From: Siphonobacter sp047605205
Lineage (GTDB): Bacteria > Bacteroidota > Bacteroidia > Cytophagales > Spirosomataceae
Assembly (NCBI GenBank): GCA_047605205.1
Contig: JASGGE010000139.1
Location: forward strand, 1-9,815
Direction of reading: 5' to 3'
DNA: 9,815 nt
Shown: positions 1-5,960 of the stretch, piece by piece
Layout of the letters: each line of letters starts with the position of its first letter
Numbering within the stretch: position 1 is the stretch's first letter
The notes under the pieces: generated by a model
What the model saw: only the letters and a program-made list of their open reading frames with translations
Database searches by the model: none
Told to the model about the DNA's origin: nothing
Program-made: the position numbers and the translations under genes

Positions 1-249
1 TGGCCATTCAGGCTTAAATCTTACATTAACCATGCCATCGTCTGAGTGTTTGGCATAATACAGAAACGTATCATCTACGCATTTCACGGAATCGATCATG
101 CGATTTCCGTTTAAAGTATAATTAAAAATAATAAAACCTTCATTAATTCCAGAAACAGTACCTTTTATAAGGCATGATTGTGAAAATGAAAAATTCGATA
201 TAAGTAATAAAAAATAATTACAATTTTGGATCAATTTAATCATATTCAT
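1..249 (-). CDS. Secreted protein with DUF4369-like N-terminus (partial, 3' end outside window)
   Basis: An open frame of 83 codons runs from an ATG at 249 to the window edge without a stop, so the C-terminus is missing. The first 24 or so residues form a hydrophobic signal-peptide-like segment (NYFLLLISNFSFSQ). After it comes a stretch with the shape of a DUF4369 domain: CLIKGTVSGINEGFIIFNYT, then RMIDSVKCVDDTFLYY. In Bacteroidota this domain usually precedes a TlpA/AhpC-type thioredoxin domain in periplasmic or outer-membrane-associated redox proteins. The thioredoxin part, with its CxxC motif, would lie beyond the edge and cannot be seen. A second in-frame ATG two codons later is an alternative start. 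The upstream DNA is very A/T-rich. The family assignment rests on pattern recognition from a short stretch and is moderate at best; that it is coding is more certain. Confidence 0.55.
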   Translation of the reverse strand, partial: MNMIKLIQNCNYFLLLISNFSFSQSCLIKGTVSGINEGFIIFNYTLNGNRMIDSVKCVDDTFLYYAKHSDDGMVNVRFKPEWP

Positions 250-296
250 TTTTTTGAAAAAAATAAATATGTAGAAATAATATTAAAATATTATGC

Positions 297-425
297 TTCC
301 CATCGCATTCTCTATAATTATAATCCGCTGCATCATCCAGTACATTATAGCTGGCGATAGCTGTCGGTGTAGACAATGTTGTCAGGCTTGATTATACGCT
401 GCAAATCACCTGCTGAGATCACTTC
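297..425 (-). pseudogene. Decayed IS1595/ISXO2-type transposase fragment
   Basis: Read on the minus strand, 425 to about 353 gives VISAGDLQRIIKPDNIVYTDSYR. After a one-base frame change the reading continues as SYNVLDDAADYNYREC down to about 297. The string IKPDNIVYTDSYRSYNVLD matches the region around the second catalytic aspartate (the D of YTDSY) of ISXO2-like DDE transposases. The frame break comes from one extra C near 352-354, and another frame change or stop lies close to 425. No start, no terminal inverted repeats and no full-length frame can be found. This is a relic that cannot make an active transposase. The alternative is chance similarity, but the 20-residue match across a single-base lesion makes that less likely. 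Confidence 0.5.
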
Positions 426-818
426 TTTACTTTATCTAACACATCAGCTTTATCTGTCTCACGTACAAGTTCACTTACCTTTTTTGAGATCGCTGCGTTG
501 ATAACTTTTGATAGGGGATGGTCTTTTCATACTTCCAGAAAGGTTCAGGAATGCTATACTCAGTTGCTACACGACGATGTTTTTATGCTGAATGATTTGA
601 AGCTGAATCCGATATGTACCGTCTTTAATTTTTTAGAATTGAGCTCAGGGATAATCGAAATGTCGCTCATGTTAGGCTGATCGGTTGGGTGTAACAATTA
701 GGTGTAACCTTTTCCGAATTGTGAAAAATGCTGACGAATCGAAGTAAAACAAAAACACGCAAGAAACCGGGTCTCTAGCGTGTTAGAAGTTGTCAGCGTT
801 TGCGAGCAAACATATTTG
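426..818. other. Gene-poor stretch, possible further relic DNA
   Basis: No convincing gene is visible. Short minus-strand open pieces occur, for example one reading INAAISKKVSELVRETDK near 440-500 and another reading EYSIPEPFWKYEKTIPYQ near 505-560. They lie in different frames and have no start, and I recognise neither. The neighbouring transposase remnant makes decayed mobile DNA the simplest explanation. Three copies of a TGTAAC-type string lie around 691-706. Confidence 0.3.
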
Positions 819-890
819 TAGTCCGTACGGGAATCGAACCCGTGTTTTATCCGTGAAAGGGATACGTCCTAACCCCTAGACGAACGGACC
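819..890 (-). tRNA. tRNA-Glu (anticodon UUC)
   Basis: The minus strand from 890 to 819 folds as a 72-nt cloverleaf. The acceptor stem is GGTCCGT against ACGGACT, with a G-U first pair. The D arm contains GTCTAGGGGTTAGGAC. The anticodon stem TATCC/GGATA holds the loop CTTTCAC, which gives anticodon TTC. The T arm is ACGGG-TTCGAAT-CCCGT. This closely follows bacterial glutamate tRNAs. The 3' CCA is not encoded: the sequence after the discriminator A is CA, so CCA would be added after transcription. A good Bacteroidota-type promoter lies about 50 bp upstream on the minus strand. Confidence 0.95.
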
Positions 891-941
891 TTTTGGGGCG
901 TTATTTGAGCGATTTTGTGATCGTTTTCGTTTAACGTGGTG

Positions 942-973
942 CAAAGATAGCTGTTTTTTGAAGGCGAACGCAA
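942..973 (-). promoter_or_regulatory. Bacteroidota-type promoter for tRNA-Glu
   Basis: On the minus strand a TTG (973-971) is followed after 21 bases by TATCTTTG (949-942), a perfect match to the TAnnTTTG -7 element used by the primary sigma factor of this phylum. The spacing fits that consensus. Transcription would start near 936, leaving a leader of about 45 nt before the tRNA. Confidence 0.6.
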
Positions 974-1110
974 GTATTTGTTGAAAAAAACTTCAAAACA
1001 TGGCTTTATGTTTCGCTAATAAACACATTATGAGAAAGTTAGGCATGCCGATTATTGCTGATGGATTTAATACGATTTCCCTGACTATCAGGCATAAGCT
1101 GATAAAATAG

Positions 1111-1139
1111 CCTCCCAGTCAGATTGATGACCTGGAGTG
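1111..1139 (-). terminator. Possible weak terminator after the beta-propeller gene
   Basis: An imperfect hairpin lies just after the stop codon of the minus-strand gene ending at 1144. The arms are CTCCCAGTCA and TGACCTGGAG (eight of ten pairs), and on the minus strand a T-rich stretch (CTATTTTATC) follows. The stem is not perfect and the T-run is interrupted. Confidence 0.3.
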
Positions 1140-1143
1140 GGCT

Positions 1144-1980
1144 TCATGGTGTAATCAATTGATAGGCGGCTACTGTATTTCCATTGAATGTTGGTACGTA
1201 AATAATTTTCTTAACTGGGTCGAAGCCAATATCAGCCGTATTTTTTTTCTGACTTTTCAGGTCAAGAATCTCTTCCAGTTTGCCGTCTGCATGTAGGTAG
1301 TGCATAATGCCTTCCCAGCGACTAAGAATAAAATCATCCCCATTACTTTCAATACCATCACCAGAAGGTAAACCCTCGGCAAGCTTAACCAGGCTTTTAT
1401 CGGCTTTTACTTCATAGAAAAGGCCTGAGCCTGAGGTGATTACAAAAAAACGATTCCCCACAAACTTGAGCCCATTTGGTCGCTGTAAATCAGGGCTTTC
1501 CAGAAATATAGAAGCTTTTTTACCTTTGATTAGATAGATACGTCCTGTTCCTGAGTCAGAAACATAAACGTCTCCATCGGGTGAAATCGCTACATCATTC
1601 AATTGCTTTGCTCCTTCAGGCTGAATTTTGCGGACAATTGCTCCGCTATACACGTCAATAACGGCTACATCCGTAATATCGGCAACGTACATTTTCCCTT
1701 TTGCAATGCCCATGCCTTTGGGGGCATTCAGTCCCGTAACCCAACGAAGCGTCTGAATGGTGCCATTTGTTGACATGGTTGAAATGAATCCATTTTTATC
1801 AGCATTCCAGGCCGCTCCGTCGATGTTGGTTACGTAAAGAGAACTGGTTTTAGGATCCCACAGAACAGACTCTGGTGTGCGTAATTGTGTCGTGTCAGTT
1901 TCCCATAGTTTTTGGATTTTTACCTGGGCGGAAAGACTTGCTGAAGACAAAAAAAGAACCAGTAACAAATAAGATTTCAT
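1144..1980 (-). CDS. Secreted SMP-30/gluconolactonase-like (NHL-type) beta-propeller protein
   Basis: A 278-residue protein starting at the ATG at 1980; an in-frame TTG at 1989 is possible but the signal peptide fits the ATG better. Residues 1-18 (MKSYLLLVLFLSSASLSA, then Q) form a typical signal peptide, so it is exported, probably to the periplasm. The rest has repeated blade-like strings: PESVLWDPKTSSLYVTNIDG, PKGMGIAKGKMYVAD, LNDVAISPDGDVYVSDSGTG, RPNGLKFVGNRFFV and ADIGFDPVKKIIYVP. This xxGhxhxxDGxhYVxD rhythm marks the SMP-30/strictosidine-synthase/NHL propeller group. Members often carry the label gluconolactonase or ATP/GTP-binding protein, but catalytic activity has not been shown for most, and I cannot assign a substrate. 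It is a single-gene unit on the minus strand. Its position near sugar-oxidation genes is suggestive only. Confidence 0.8.
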   Translation of the reverse strand: MKSYLLLVLFLSSASLSAQVKIQKLWETDTTQLRTPESVLWDPKTSSLYVTNIDGAAWNADKNGFISTMSTNGTIQTLRWVTGLNAPKGMGIAKGKMYVADITDVAVIDVYSGAIVRKIQPEGAKQLNDVAISPDGDVYVSDSGTGRIYLIKGKKASIFLESPDLQRPNGLKFVGNRFFVITSGSGLFYEVKADKSLVKLAEGLPSGDGIESNGDDFILSRWEGIMHYLHADGKLEEILDLKSQKKNTADIGFDPVKKIIYVPTFNGNTVAAYQLITP

Positions 1981-2364
1981 AACAGGCAATTGCTACGTTG
2001 ATTGAAAATTCAAACGAATGGATAACTTATTTCTTGTTCAAATTAAGTTTTAGTGAAAGTAAGGTATCCTATTAGTTCAGACCAAAATTTCCTTAATTAT
2101 TTTTCGGTGGACGACTGTTTGGCCTAAAGGGCTTTCTCTGAAATGTGTGTTTCTCATAATCAAATTCAAATAATGAAGAATAGTGGCTTGCAAGCAGGTA
2201 TTTGGCCTGCCATACCAGTATAATCCTCACCAGGATTTTTTAACAGGTACTGTACGCTACAAATTCAACGTATACTTGATCATCTGCCAGAGATACTGCC
2301 GGAGTATAGGGTAAGAGGATACAATCTTGGTAAGAACATCAGTAGTAGTATCTCTTTGGGAGCA
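1981..2364. other. Intergenic region with no supported gene
   Basis: This holds the upstream region of the beta-propeller gene and the space before the permease terminator. No match to TAnnTTTG facing the propeller gene was found. A small hairpin (GCAGG, 7-nt loop, CCTGC) lies at 2194-2210. A 34-codon minus-strand open stretch ending near 2264 has no start and no recognisable features. Confidence 0.4.
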
Positions 2365-2403
2365 TAAAAAAGCCTGCTAATTCATTATTAACAGGCTTTT
2401 TTA
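2365..2403 (-). terminator. Rho-independent terminator of the MFS gene (works in either direction)
   Basis: The arms TAAAAAAGCCTG (2365-2376) and CAGGCTTTTTTA (2392-2403) are a perfect 12-bp inverted repeat around a 15-nt loop. The A/T ends give a T-run after the stem on both strands. It lies 17 bp past the permease stop codon. Confidence 0.85.
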
Positions 2404-2420
2404 ATCGGTTATGCCGGATT

Positions 2421-3464
2421 TTATAATTGAGGTTGTTGCGAAGAAAGTGTTTCGTCTACATGACCGGGTTTCTTATTTCGCATGACAAACCAGAGAATCC
2501 CAAATGCTACAATCAGAATAGCCGGGAAAACGGCCATGTTGTCAAGTGTGGCTTGTCCAGCAGCTAACTCAGCAGCTTTTTCTGATAAATTCGGATTTTC
2601 AGTTAATGCCTTTGATTTTTCTTCATCTAGCCAGCCTCCGATGATTGGATTAAAAATGGAAGTAGCAAACATTCCCATACCACCCACCAGCGACATCCCG
2701 AAGGCACCTGCTTTGGGTATATATTCAGCTACAAAACCAATCATGGTAGGCCAGAAGTAGCAAACGCCAACCGCGAAGATAACCGCTGCCACATATACCA
2801 TTGGCCCAGTAGCCTGGCTCATTAATACAATACCGATGGTTGCAAAAATGGATGATCCCCACAAAACGCCCGTCGGATTAAGATTATGCACCAAGGGGCC
2901 TGCAAAAAATCGGCCTACTGCCATCAAGCCCGTTACTAATGCCAGGATCAGCATGGGGCTTGCTCCTGCATTGCCAAGGATAGGCCCAACCCACTGCTCT
3001 GGTCCAAATTCTGAAATAGCAGTAAGGGCCATGGCAAAGAAAATAAAAAGGTAAAGTGGGCTAAGCATTGCCTTAATATTGCTGGCATTAGACTGACCTT
3101 CTTCGGCGGTGCTTTCTGGGAAAGCTTGCCCAAATGATAATACACCATAAAGTACTAATGGAATCAGAATAACGGCCATCTGCATTTGCCAGCCCAGGTT
3201 AGCTTTGGTCATAAACTCTGACACGAGGCTGCCAATTACAATGCCACCCGGAAACCACATATGAAAACGATTCAGCATTTTAGTGGTCTGATTTCCTTCG
3301 TACATATCGGCAATCATTGGGTTACAGGCTGCTTCAATCGTACCATTCCCGAACCCAACGAAGAAGGTTGAAATTAGTAAACTTGCAAATCCGCCGGCGT
3401 AAATGGTAGAGATAATGCCAATCAGGTGCGTAACAAAGCCGAAATACTCGGTAAGTTTAATCAT
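2421..3464 (-). CDS. C-terminal open frame of the broken MFS permease
   Basis: A 347-residue frame starting with MIKLTEYFGFVTHLIG. The first nine residues or so are encoded by the inserted DNA and are not part of the normal permease; authentic sequence resumes within the second repeat copy. It contains about nine to ten hydrophobic helices and lacks helices 1 and 2. Its ATG overlaps the stop codon of the preceding frame (ATGA at 3464-3461), so it could be translated by re-initiation, but a permease without its first two helices as one chain is unlikely to work unless the two pieces assemble. Confidence 0.6.
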   Translation of the reverse strand: MIKLTEYFGFVTHLIGIISTIYAGGFASLLISTFFVGFGNGTIEAACNPMIADMYEGNQTTKMLNRFHMWFPGGIVIGSLVSEFMTKANLGWQMQMAVILIPLVLYGVLSFGQAFPESTAEEGQSNASNIKAMLSPLYLFIFFAMALTAISEFGPEQWVGPILGNAGASPMLILALVTGLMAVGRFFAGPLVHNLNPTGVLWGSSIFATIGIVLMSQATGPMVYVAAVIFAVGVCYFWPTMIGFVAEYIPKAGAFGMSLVGGMGMFATSIFNPIIGGWLDEEKSKALTENPNLSEKAAELAAGQATLDNMAVFPAILIVAFGILWFVMRNKKPGHVDETLSSQQPQL

Positions 3465-3503
3465 TCCGAAGTCGAGATAATGCCAATCAGGTGCGTAACA
3501 AAG
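3409..3503. repeat. 30-bp exact direct repeat (3409-3438 and 3474-3503) inside the permease gene
   Basis: Both copies read GAGATAATGCCAATCAGG followed by TGCGTAACAAAG. The copies start 65 bp apart, with 35 bp of unrelated sequence between them (3439-3473). Sixty-five is not a multiple of three, which explains the frame break. The 35-bp filler does not occur elsewhere in the window and contains a short near-palindrome (CCGAAATACTCGG). Slippage or recombination between the copies would delete exactly one unit and restore the gene. Confidence 0.9.
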
Positions 3504-3748
3504 GCTACCCAGATAATGCGTTTGGGGCCGATAATGTTGTAAAGAGGGCCACCAATAATCATGGCAATGGGAAAACCCAGGAAAGCCATTGAATTGACAT
3601 ACCCCAGTTCTTCTTGAGTAAGATTAAATTCTGATCCTAGTTGTGGAAGAATACCAGCCCGGATTCCGAAAATCATGGAGGTAGTAATCAACCCGAAACA
3701 GCTTGCCAGAAACAAACGGGATCGATTAATGGACTGAGTGGTGACCAT
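3461..3748 (-). CDS. N-terminal open frame of the broken MFS permease
   Basis: A 95-residue frame from the ATG at 3748, the natural start of the permease. It covers two full membrane helices (about residues 12-31 and 48-70), the cytoplasmic loop GPLYNIIGPKR and most of helix 3. It then ends in the foreign residues SE and a stop created by the 65-bp insertion. It would not function as a transporter alone. Confidence 0.6.
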   Translation of the reverse strand: MVTTQSINRSRLFLASCFGLITTSMIFGIRAGILPQLGSEFNLTQEELGYVNSMAFLGFPIAMIIGGPLYNIIGPKRIIWVAFVTHLIGIISTSE

Positions 3749-4129
3749 ACAGGTTTAGATAAAAGGGTTATAGTGAATGACTTGAGCGTTAAGCAAGAAA
3801 TTTTACTTGCGATTTTTTCGGCTAAAGAACAAAAAGAAAGGCATTTTTGCTAGAATTAATAGTCTTAATTCTGGTTAATGTATGAAAAAGGTTTTTTAGA
3901 AAAGGTACGCTTATTGAGCGTGCTCATTTGAAATTTGGGATTTCTTGTCAAACTTTGGCGAGTGCATTTCAACAGGCAAACTTTGGGCTAGCGATTAACC
4001 GAAATGGGCAGGTATGTAAACAGCTGGAAGGGAAAGGGTGAGCTCATTTTTGGTAAATCAATACGAATTTCTGTAAGTGCTTAATTCATTTCTTCCTTAT
4101 TATACAAACACGAATTAAACCTCTATTCC
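3749..4129. promoter_or_regulatory. Divergent intergenic region between permease and dehydrogenase operon, with candidate operators
   Basis: This 381-bp spacer must hold the promoters for the minus-strand permease and the plus-strand catabolic run. It contains a perfect inverted repeat, AGAATTAA-N5-TTAATTCT (3852-3872). It also has two copies of CAAACTTTGG (3949-3958 and 3977-3986), 28 bp apart, each close to palindromic. No perfect TTG/TAnnTTTG promoter was found on either strand. No regulator gene lies in the window. The repeats are seen directly; a regulatory role is inference. Confidence 0.4.
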
Positions 4130-5284
4130 ATGGCCAGAAAACTCAGAATGGGTATGATCGGCGGTAGCCTGGACGCTTTTATTGGGGCTGTCCACCGTCG
4201 GGGAGCTGCTCTAGATGGCGAAATTGAGCTCGTTTGCGGAGCCTTTAGTTCAAATCCTGAAAAATCAAAAGCTACCGGCGAAGCCCTCTATTTGCCAGAA
4301 GACCGGGTTTACGGAAGCTACGAAGAAATGATTCTGAAGGAAAAAGAATTGCCCGAAGGCGAACGCATGGATTTCGTTGCCATCGTCACGCCGAATCATG
4401 TCCATTTTCCCCCAGCTAAAATGGCCCTTGAAAACGGCTTTCATGTCGTTCTGGATAAACCGATTACCCTGAATCGTGCCCAGGCTGAAGAATTAAAAGC
4501 AGTCTGGGAAAAAACAAACCTGGTTTTTTGCCTCACCCACAATTACACGGCTTACCCGATGGTGAAAGAAGCCCGCCATCTGATTCGGAGCGGAGCCATT
4601 GGAAAAGTACGTAAAGTAATAGTAGAGTATCCGCAGGGCTGGCTGTTCAAATCTTTTGAGAATACCGGAAGCAACAAACAGGCCGAATGGCGTACCGATC
4701 CATCTAAAAGTGGGGCTGCCGGGTCGGTTGGGGATATTGGCACACATGCTGAAAACTTGGCTGAGTACGTTACCGGCTTAAAAATTACGGAACTTTTAGC
4801 CGACTTAACGGCCTTCGTAGAAGGCCGCAAGCTGGACGATGACGCGAATATGTTGCTTCGTTTTGACAATGGGGCGAAAGGTATTCTGCACAATAGCCAA
4901 ATCTGTAATGGGGAAGAGAATGATCTCAATATTCGGATTTACGGCGAACTGGGTGGCCTGAAGTGGCGACAAATGGAGCCTAATACTTTACTCTGGACCA
5001 ACCAGGAAAAAGGCACGAAAGTGATCCGCACGGGGGTGAATGCAGAATCGCGGGCGGCTCAGGTACATACTCGTCAGCCTGCCGGGCATCCCGAGGGCTA
5101 CGTTGAAACTTTTGCCAGTTTATACCGCAACTTTGTTTTTGCCGTCCGAGCAAAGGCCGCTGGCCAGCAACCAGACCCTGACTACGATTTCCCGGGGATT
5201 GAAGCGGGTATTCGCGGCATGGCCTTTATTGATACTGTTCTGAAGTCCAGTGCTGAGGGATCTGTCTGGACAAAATTTGAGTAA
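4130..5284 (+). CDS. Gfo/Idh/MocA family oxidoreductase 1
   Basis: A 384-residue NAD(P)-dependent sugar dehydrogenase, cytoplasmic with no signal peptide. The N-terminal Rossmann fold has the dinucleotide loop GMIGGSLDAFIG (residues 8-19). This is a looser glycine pattern than the usual GxGxxG and is typical of a subgroup of the family. TPNHVH (87-92) and the lysine of DKP (109-111, the counterpart of the usual EKP) follow. The C-terminal substrate domain has GDIGTHA (201-207), whose histidine (206) is the usual catalytic position. Length is normal. The start at 4130 is favoured because the Rossmann strand begins a few residues later; ATG at residue 7 is too close to the glycine loop. It is the first gene of the plus-strand run and shares its family, but not close sequence, with the second dehydrogenase at 5961. 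The likely reaction is oxidation or reduction of a sugar hydroxyl, plausibly C3, but the substrate is unknown. Confidence 0.9.
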   Translation: MARKLRMGMIGGSLDAFIGAVHRRGAALDGEIELVCGAFSSNPEKSKATGEALYLPEDRVYGSYEEMILKEKELPEGERMDFVAIVTPNHVHFPPAKMALENGFHVVLDKPITLNRAQAEELKAVWEKTNLVFCLTHNYTAYPMVKEARHLIRSGAIGKVRKVIVEYPQGWLFKSFENTGSNKQAEWRTDPSKSGAAGSVGDIGTHAENLAEYVTGLKITELLADLTAFVEGRKLDDDANMLLRFDNGAKGILHNSQICNGEENDLNIRIYGELGGLKWRQMEPNTLLWTNQEKGTKVIRTGVNAESRAAQVHTRQPAGHPEGYVETFASLYRNFVFAVRAKAAGQQPDPDYDFPGIEAGIRGMAFIDTVLKSSAEGSVWTKFE

Positions 5285-5297
5285 AAGATGTTTAGGT

Positions 5298-5318
5298 TGG
5301 GTATACACAGGCTACCCA
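5298..5318 (+). other. Small hairpin between dehydrogenase 1 and the first toxin-antitoxin pair
   Basis: TGGGTA (5298-5303) and TACCCA (5313-5318) pair around a 9-nt loop, 14 bases after the dehydrogenase stop. There is no T-run, so it is not a standard terminator. It may simply mark the junction of inserted DNA. Confidence 0.3.
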
Positions 5319-5333
5319 TAAAATAAGTAAACG

Positions 5334-5579
5334 ATGAATTGGAAAGAGCGAATAGAAGCAGATGAGCAGGTTTTATTAGGCAAACCTGTTATAAAATCAA
5401 CTAGATTGTCTGTTGAATTTATAATTGGCAGACTAGCTGATGGATGGACCGATCAAATGATTCTGGATAACTATCCTCAATTAACCCGGGAGGATTTACA
5501 GGCAGTCTTTGGATATATTCAGGATTGTTTAAAAGACGGCTTATTGTTTAATCATATTATTCCACCGAAGGCCGCCTGA
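5334..5579 (+). CDS. DUF433 family antitoxin (pair 1)
   Basis: An 81-residue protein with the DUF433 signature: GKPVIKSTRLSVE (residues 16-28), then ADGWTDQMILDNYPQLTREDL (35-55) followed by a short helical end. DUF433 proteins are small helix-turn-helix, VapB-like predicted antitoxins that pair with DUF5615 PIN-like proteins. Its TGA stop overlaps the toxin ATG by one base (TGATG at 5577-5581), a classic coupled arrangement. The antitoxin would neutralise its partner and probably repress its own promoter; that is family knowledge, not shown here. The gene looks more A/T-rich than the dehydrogenases on either side, which fits separate acquisition. Confidence 0.85.
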   Translation: MNWKERIEADEQVLLGKPVIKSTRLSVEFIIGRLADGWTDQMILDNYPQLTREDLQAVFGYIQDCLKDGLLFNHIIPPKAA

Positions 5580-5935
5580 TGAAATTTTTAGCAAATGAAA
5601 ATTTTCCCAGAGCTAGTATTGACTGGCTACGCTCAAATGGAGTAGAAGTATGGTCAATTCAAGAGAATAATCCTGGTATTAGTGATAAGCAGGTAATGCA
5701 GCTTTCTATTGAAAATGAGTTAACCATCTTAACTTTTGACAGAGATTATGGCGAACTGATTTTTAAATTTGGATATAAACCTTTACCTGGCGTAGTATTC
5801 TTTCGTTGGGATCATTTTGCTCCTGATTTTCCGGGAAAATTCATATACCAACTTATTACCTCAACAGACGTAGAGTTAATTGGTAAATTTTCAGTCATAG
5901 ATGAACACTTTATAATACGTCAACGAAAAATCTAA
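5579..5935 (+). CDS. DUF5615 PIN-like toxin (pair 1)
   Basis: A 118-residue predicted nuclease toxin of the DUF5615 (PIN-like) family. It opens directly with MKFLANENFP, where the family's first acidic motif (often ADEN) appears as ANEN, keeping Glu7. It continues with NGVEVWSIQENNPGISDKQV (20-39) and the second acidic motif TFDRDYGEL (52-60; Asp54 and Asp56). These acids would bind the metal ion for RNA cleavage in a PIN fold. Length matches the family. The start overlaps the antitoxin stop. Only 25 bp separate its stop from the next metabolic gene, so the pair sits tightly between two dehydrogenase genes. Toxicity and target are inferred from family only. Confidence 0.85.
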   Translation: MKFLANENFPRASIDWLRSNGVEVWSIQENNPGISDKQVMQLSIENELTILTFDRDYGELIFKFGYKPLPGVVFFRWDHFAPDFPGKFIYQLITSTDVELIGKFSVIDEHFIIRQRKI

Positions 5936-5960
5936 TCATTATTTATTCTTTAATACCAAG

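Larger units (their letters stand above)
2421..3748 (-). pseudogene. MFS sugar permease gene, interrupted by a 65-bp frameshifting partial duplication
   Basis: Two adjacent minus-strand frames together encode one MFS permease of the fucose/sugar-permease type, an inner-membrane importer with about 12 helices. The N-terminal part (3748-3461) holds helices 1 and 2, the motif-A-like loop GPLYNIIGPKR (residues 67-77) and the start of helix 3. The C-terminal part (3464-2421) holds the rest of helix 3 onward, including GFGNGTIEAACNPMIADMY, RFHMWFPGGIVIGS and VCYFWPTMIGFVAEYIPKAGAFGMS. The break falls exactly at a 30-bp repeat present twice, 65 bp apart. Removing one 65-bp unit joins ...THLIGIIST to IYAGGFASLL... 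and yields 1263 nt, exactly 420 codons plus stop, a normal length for the family. As it stands no full permease can be made from one frame. Whether this is a true mutation, a switch or an assembly error cannot be told here. It is divergent from the sugar dehydrogenase operon and probably supplied that pathway. Confidence 0.8.

Noticed and set aside
498..680. 60-codon plus-strand open frame
   Set aside because: No recognisable domain, no ribosome-binding or promoter signal, and it lies in decayed DNA where the traces of former coding sequence are on the opposite strand.
1981..1989. TTG at 1989 as the start of the beta-propeller gene
   Set aside because: The ATG at 1980 gives a cleaner signal peptide (Lys at position 2 followed by the hydrophobic core).
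2264..2364. 34-codon minus-strand open stretch in the intergenic region
   Set aside because: No start codon and no similarity I recognise; this length is expected by chance.
2482..3148. Several open frames within the permease gene on both strands
   Set aside because: Low-complexity shadows of the well-conserved permease frame, with no independent features.
4493..4929. Minus-strand open frames inside dehydrogenase 1
   Set aside because: They are antisense to conserved motifs of the dehydrogenase and their composition mirrors that gene.
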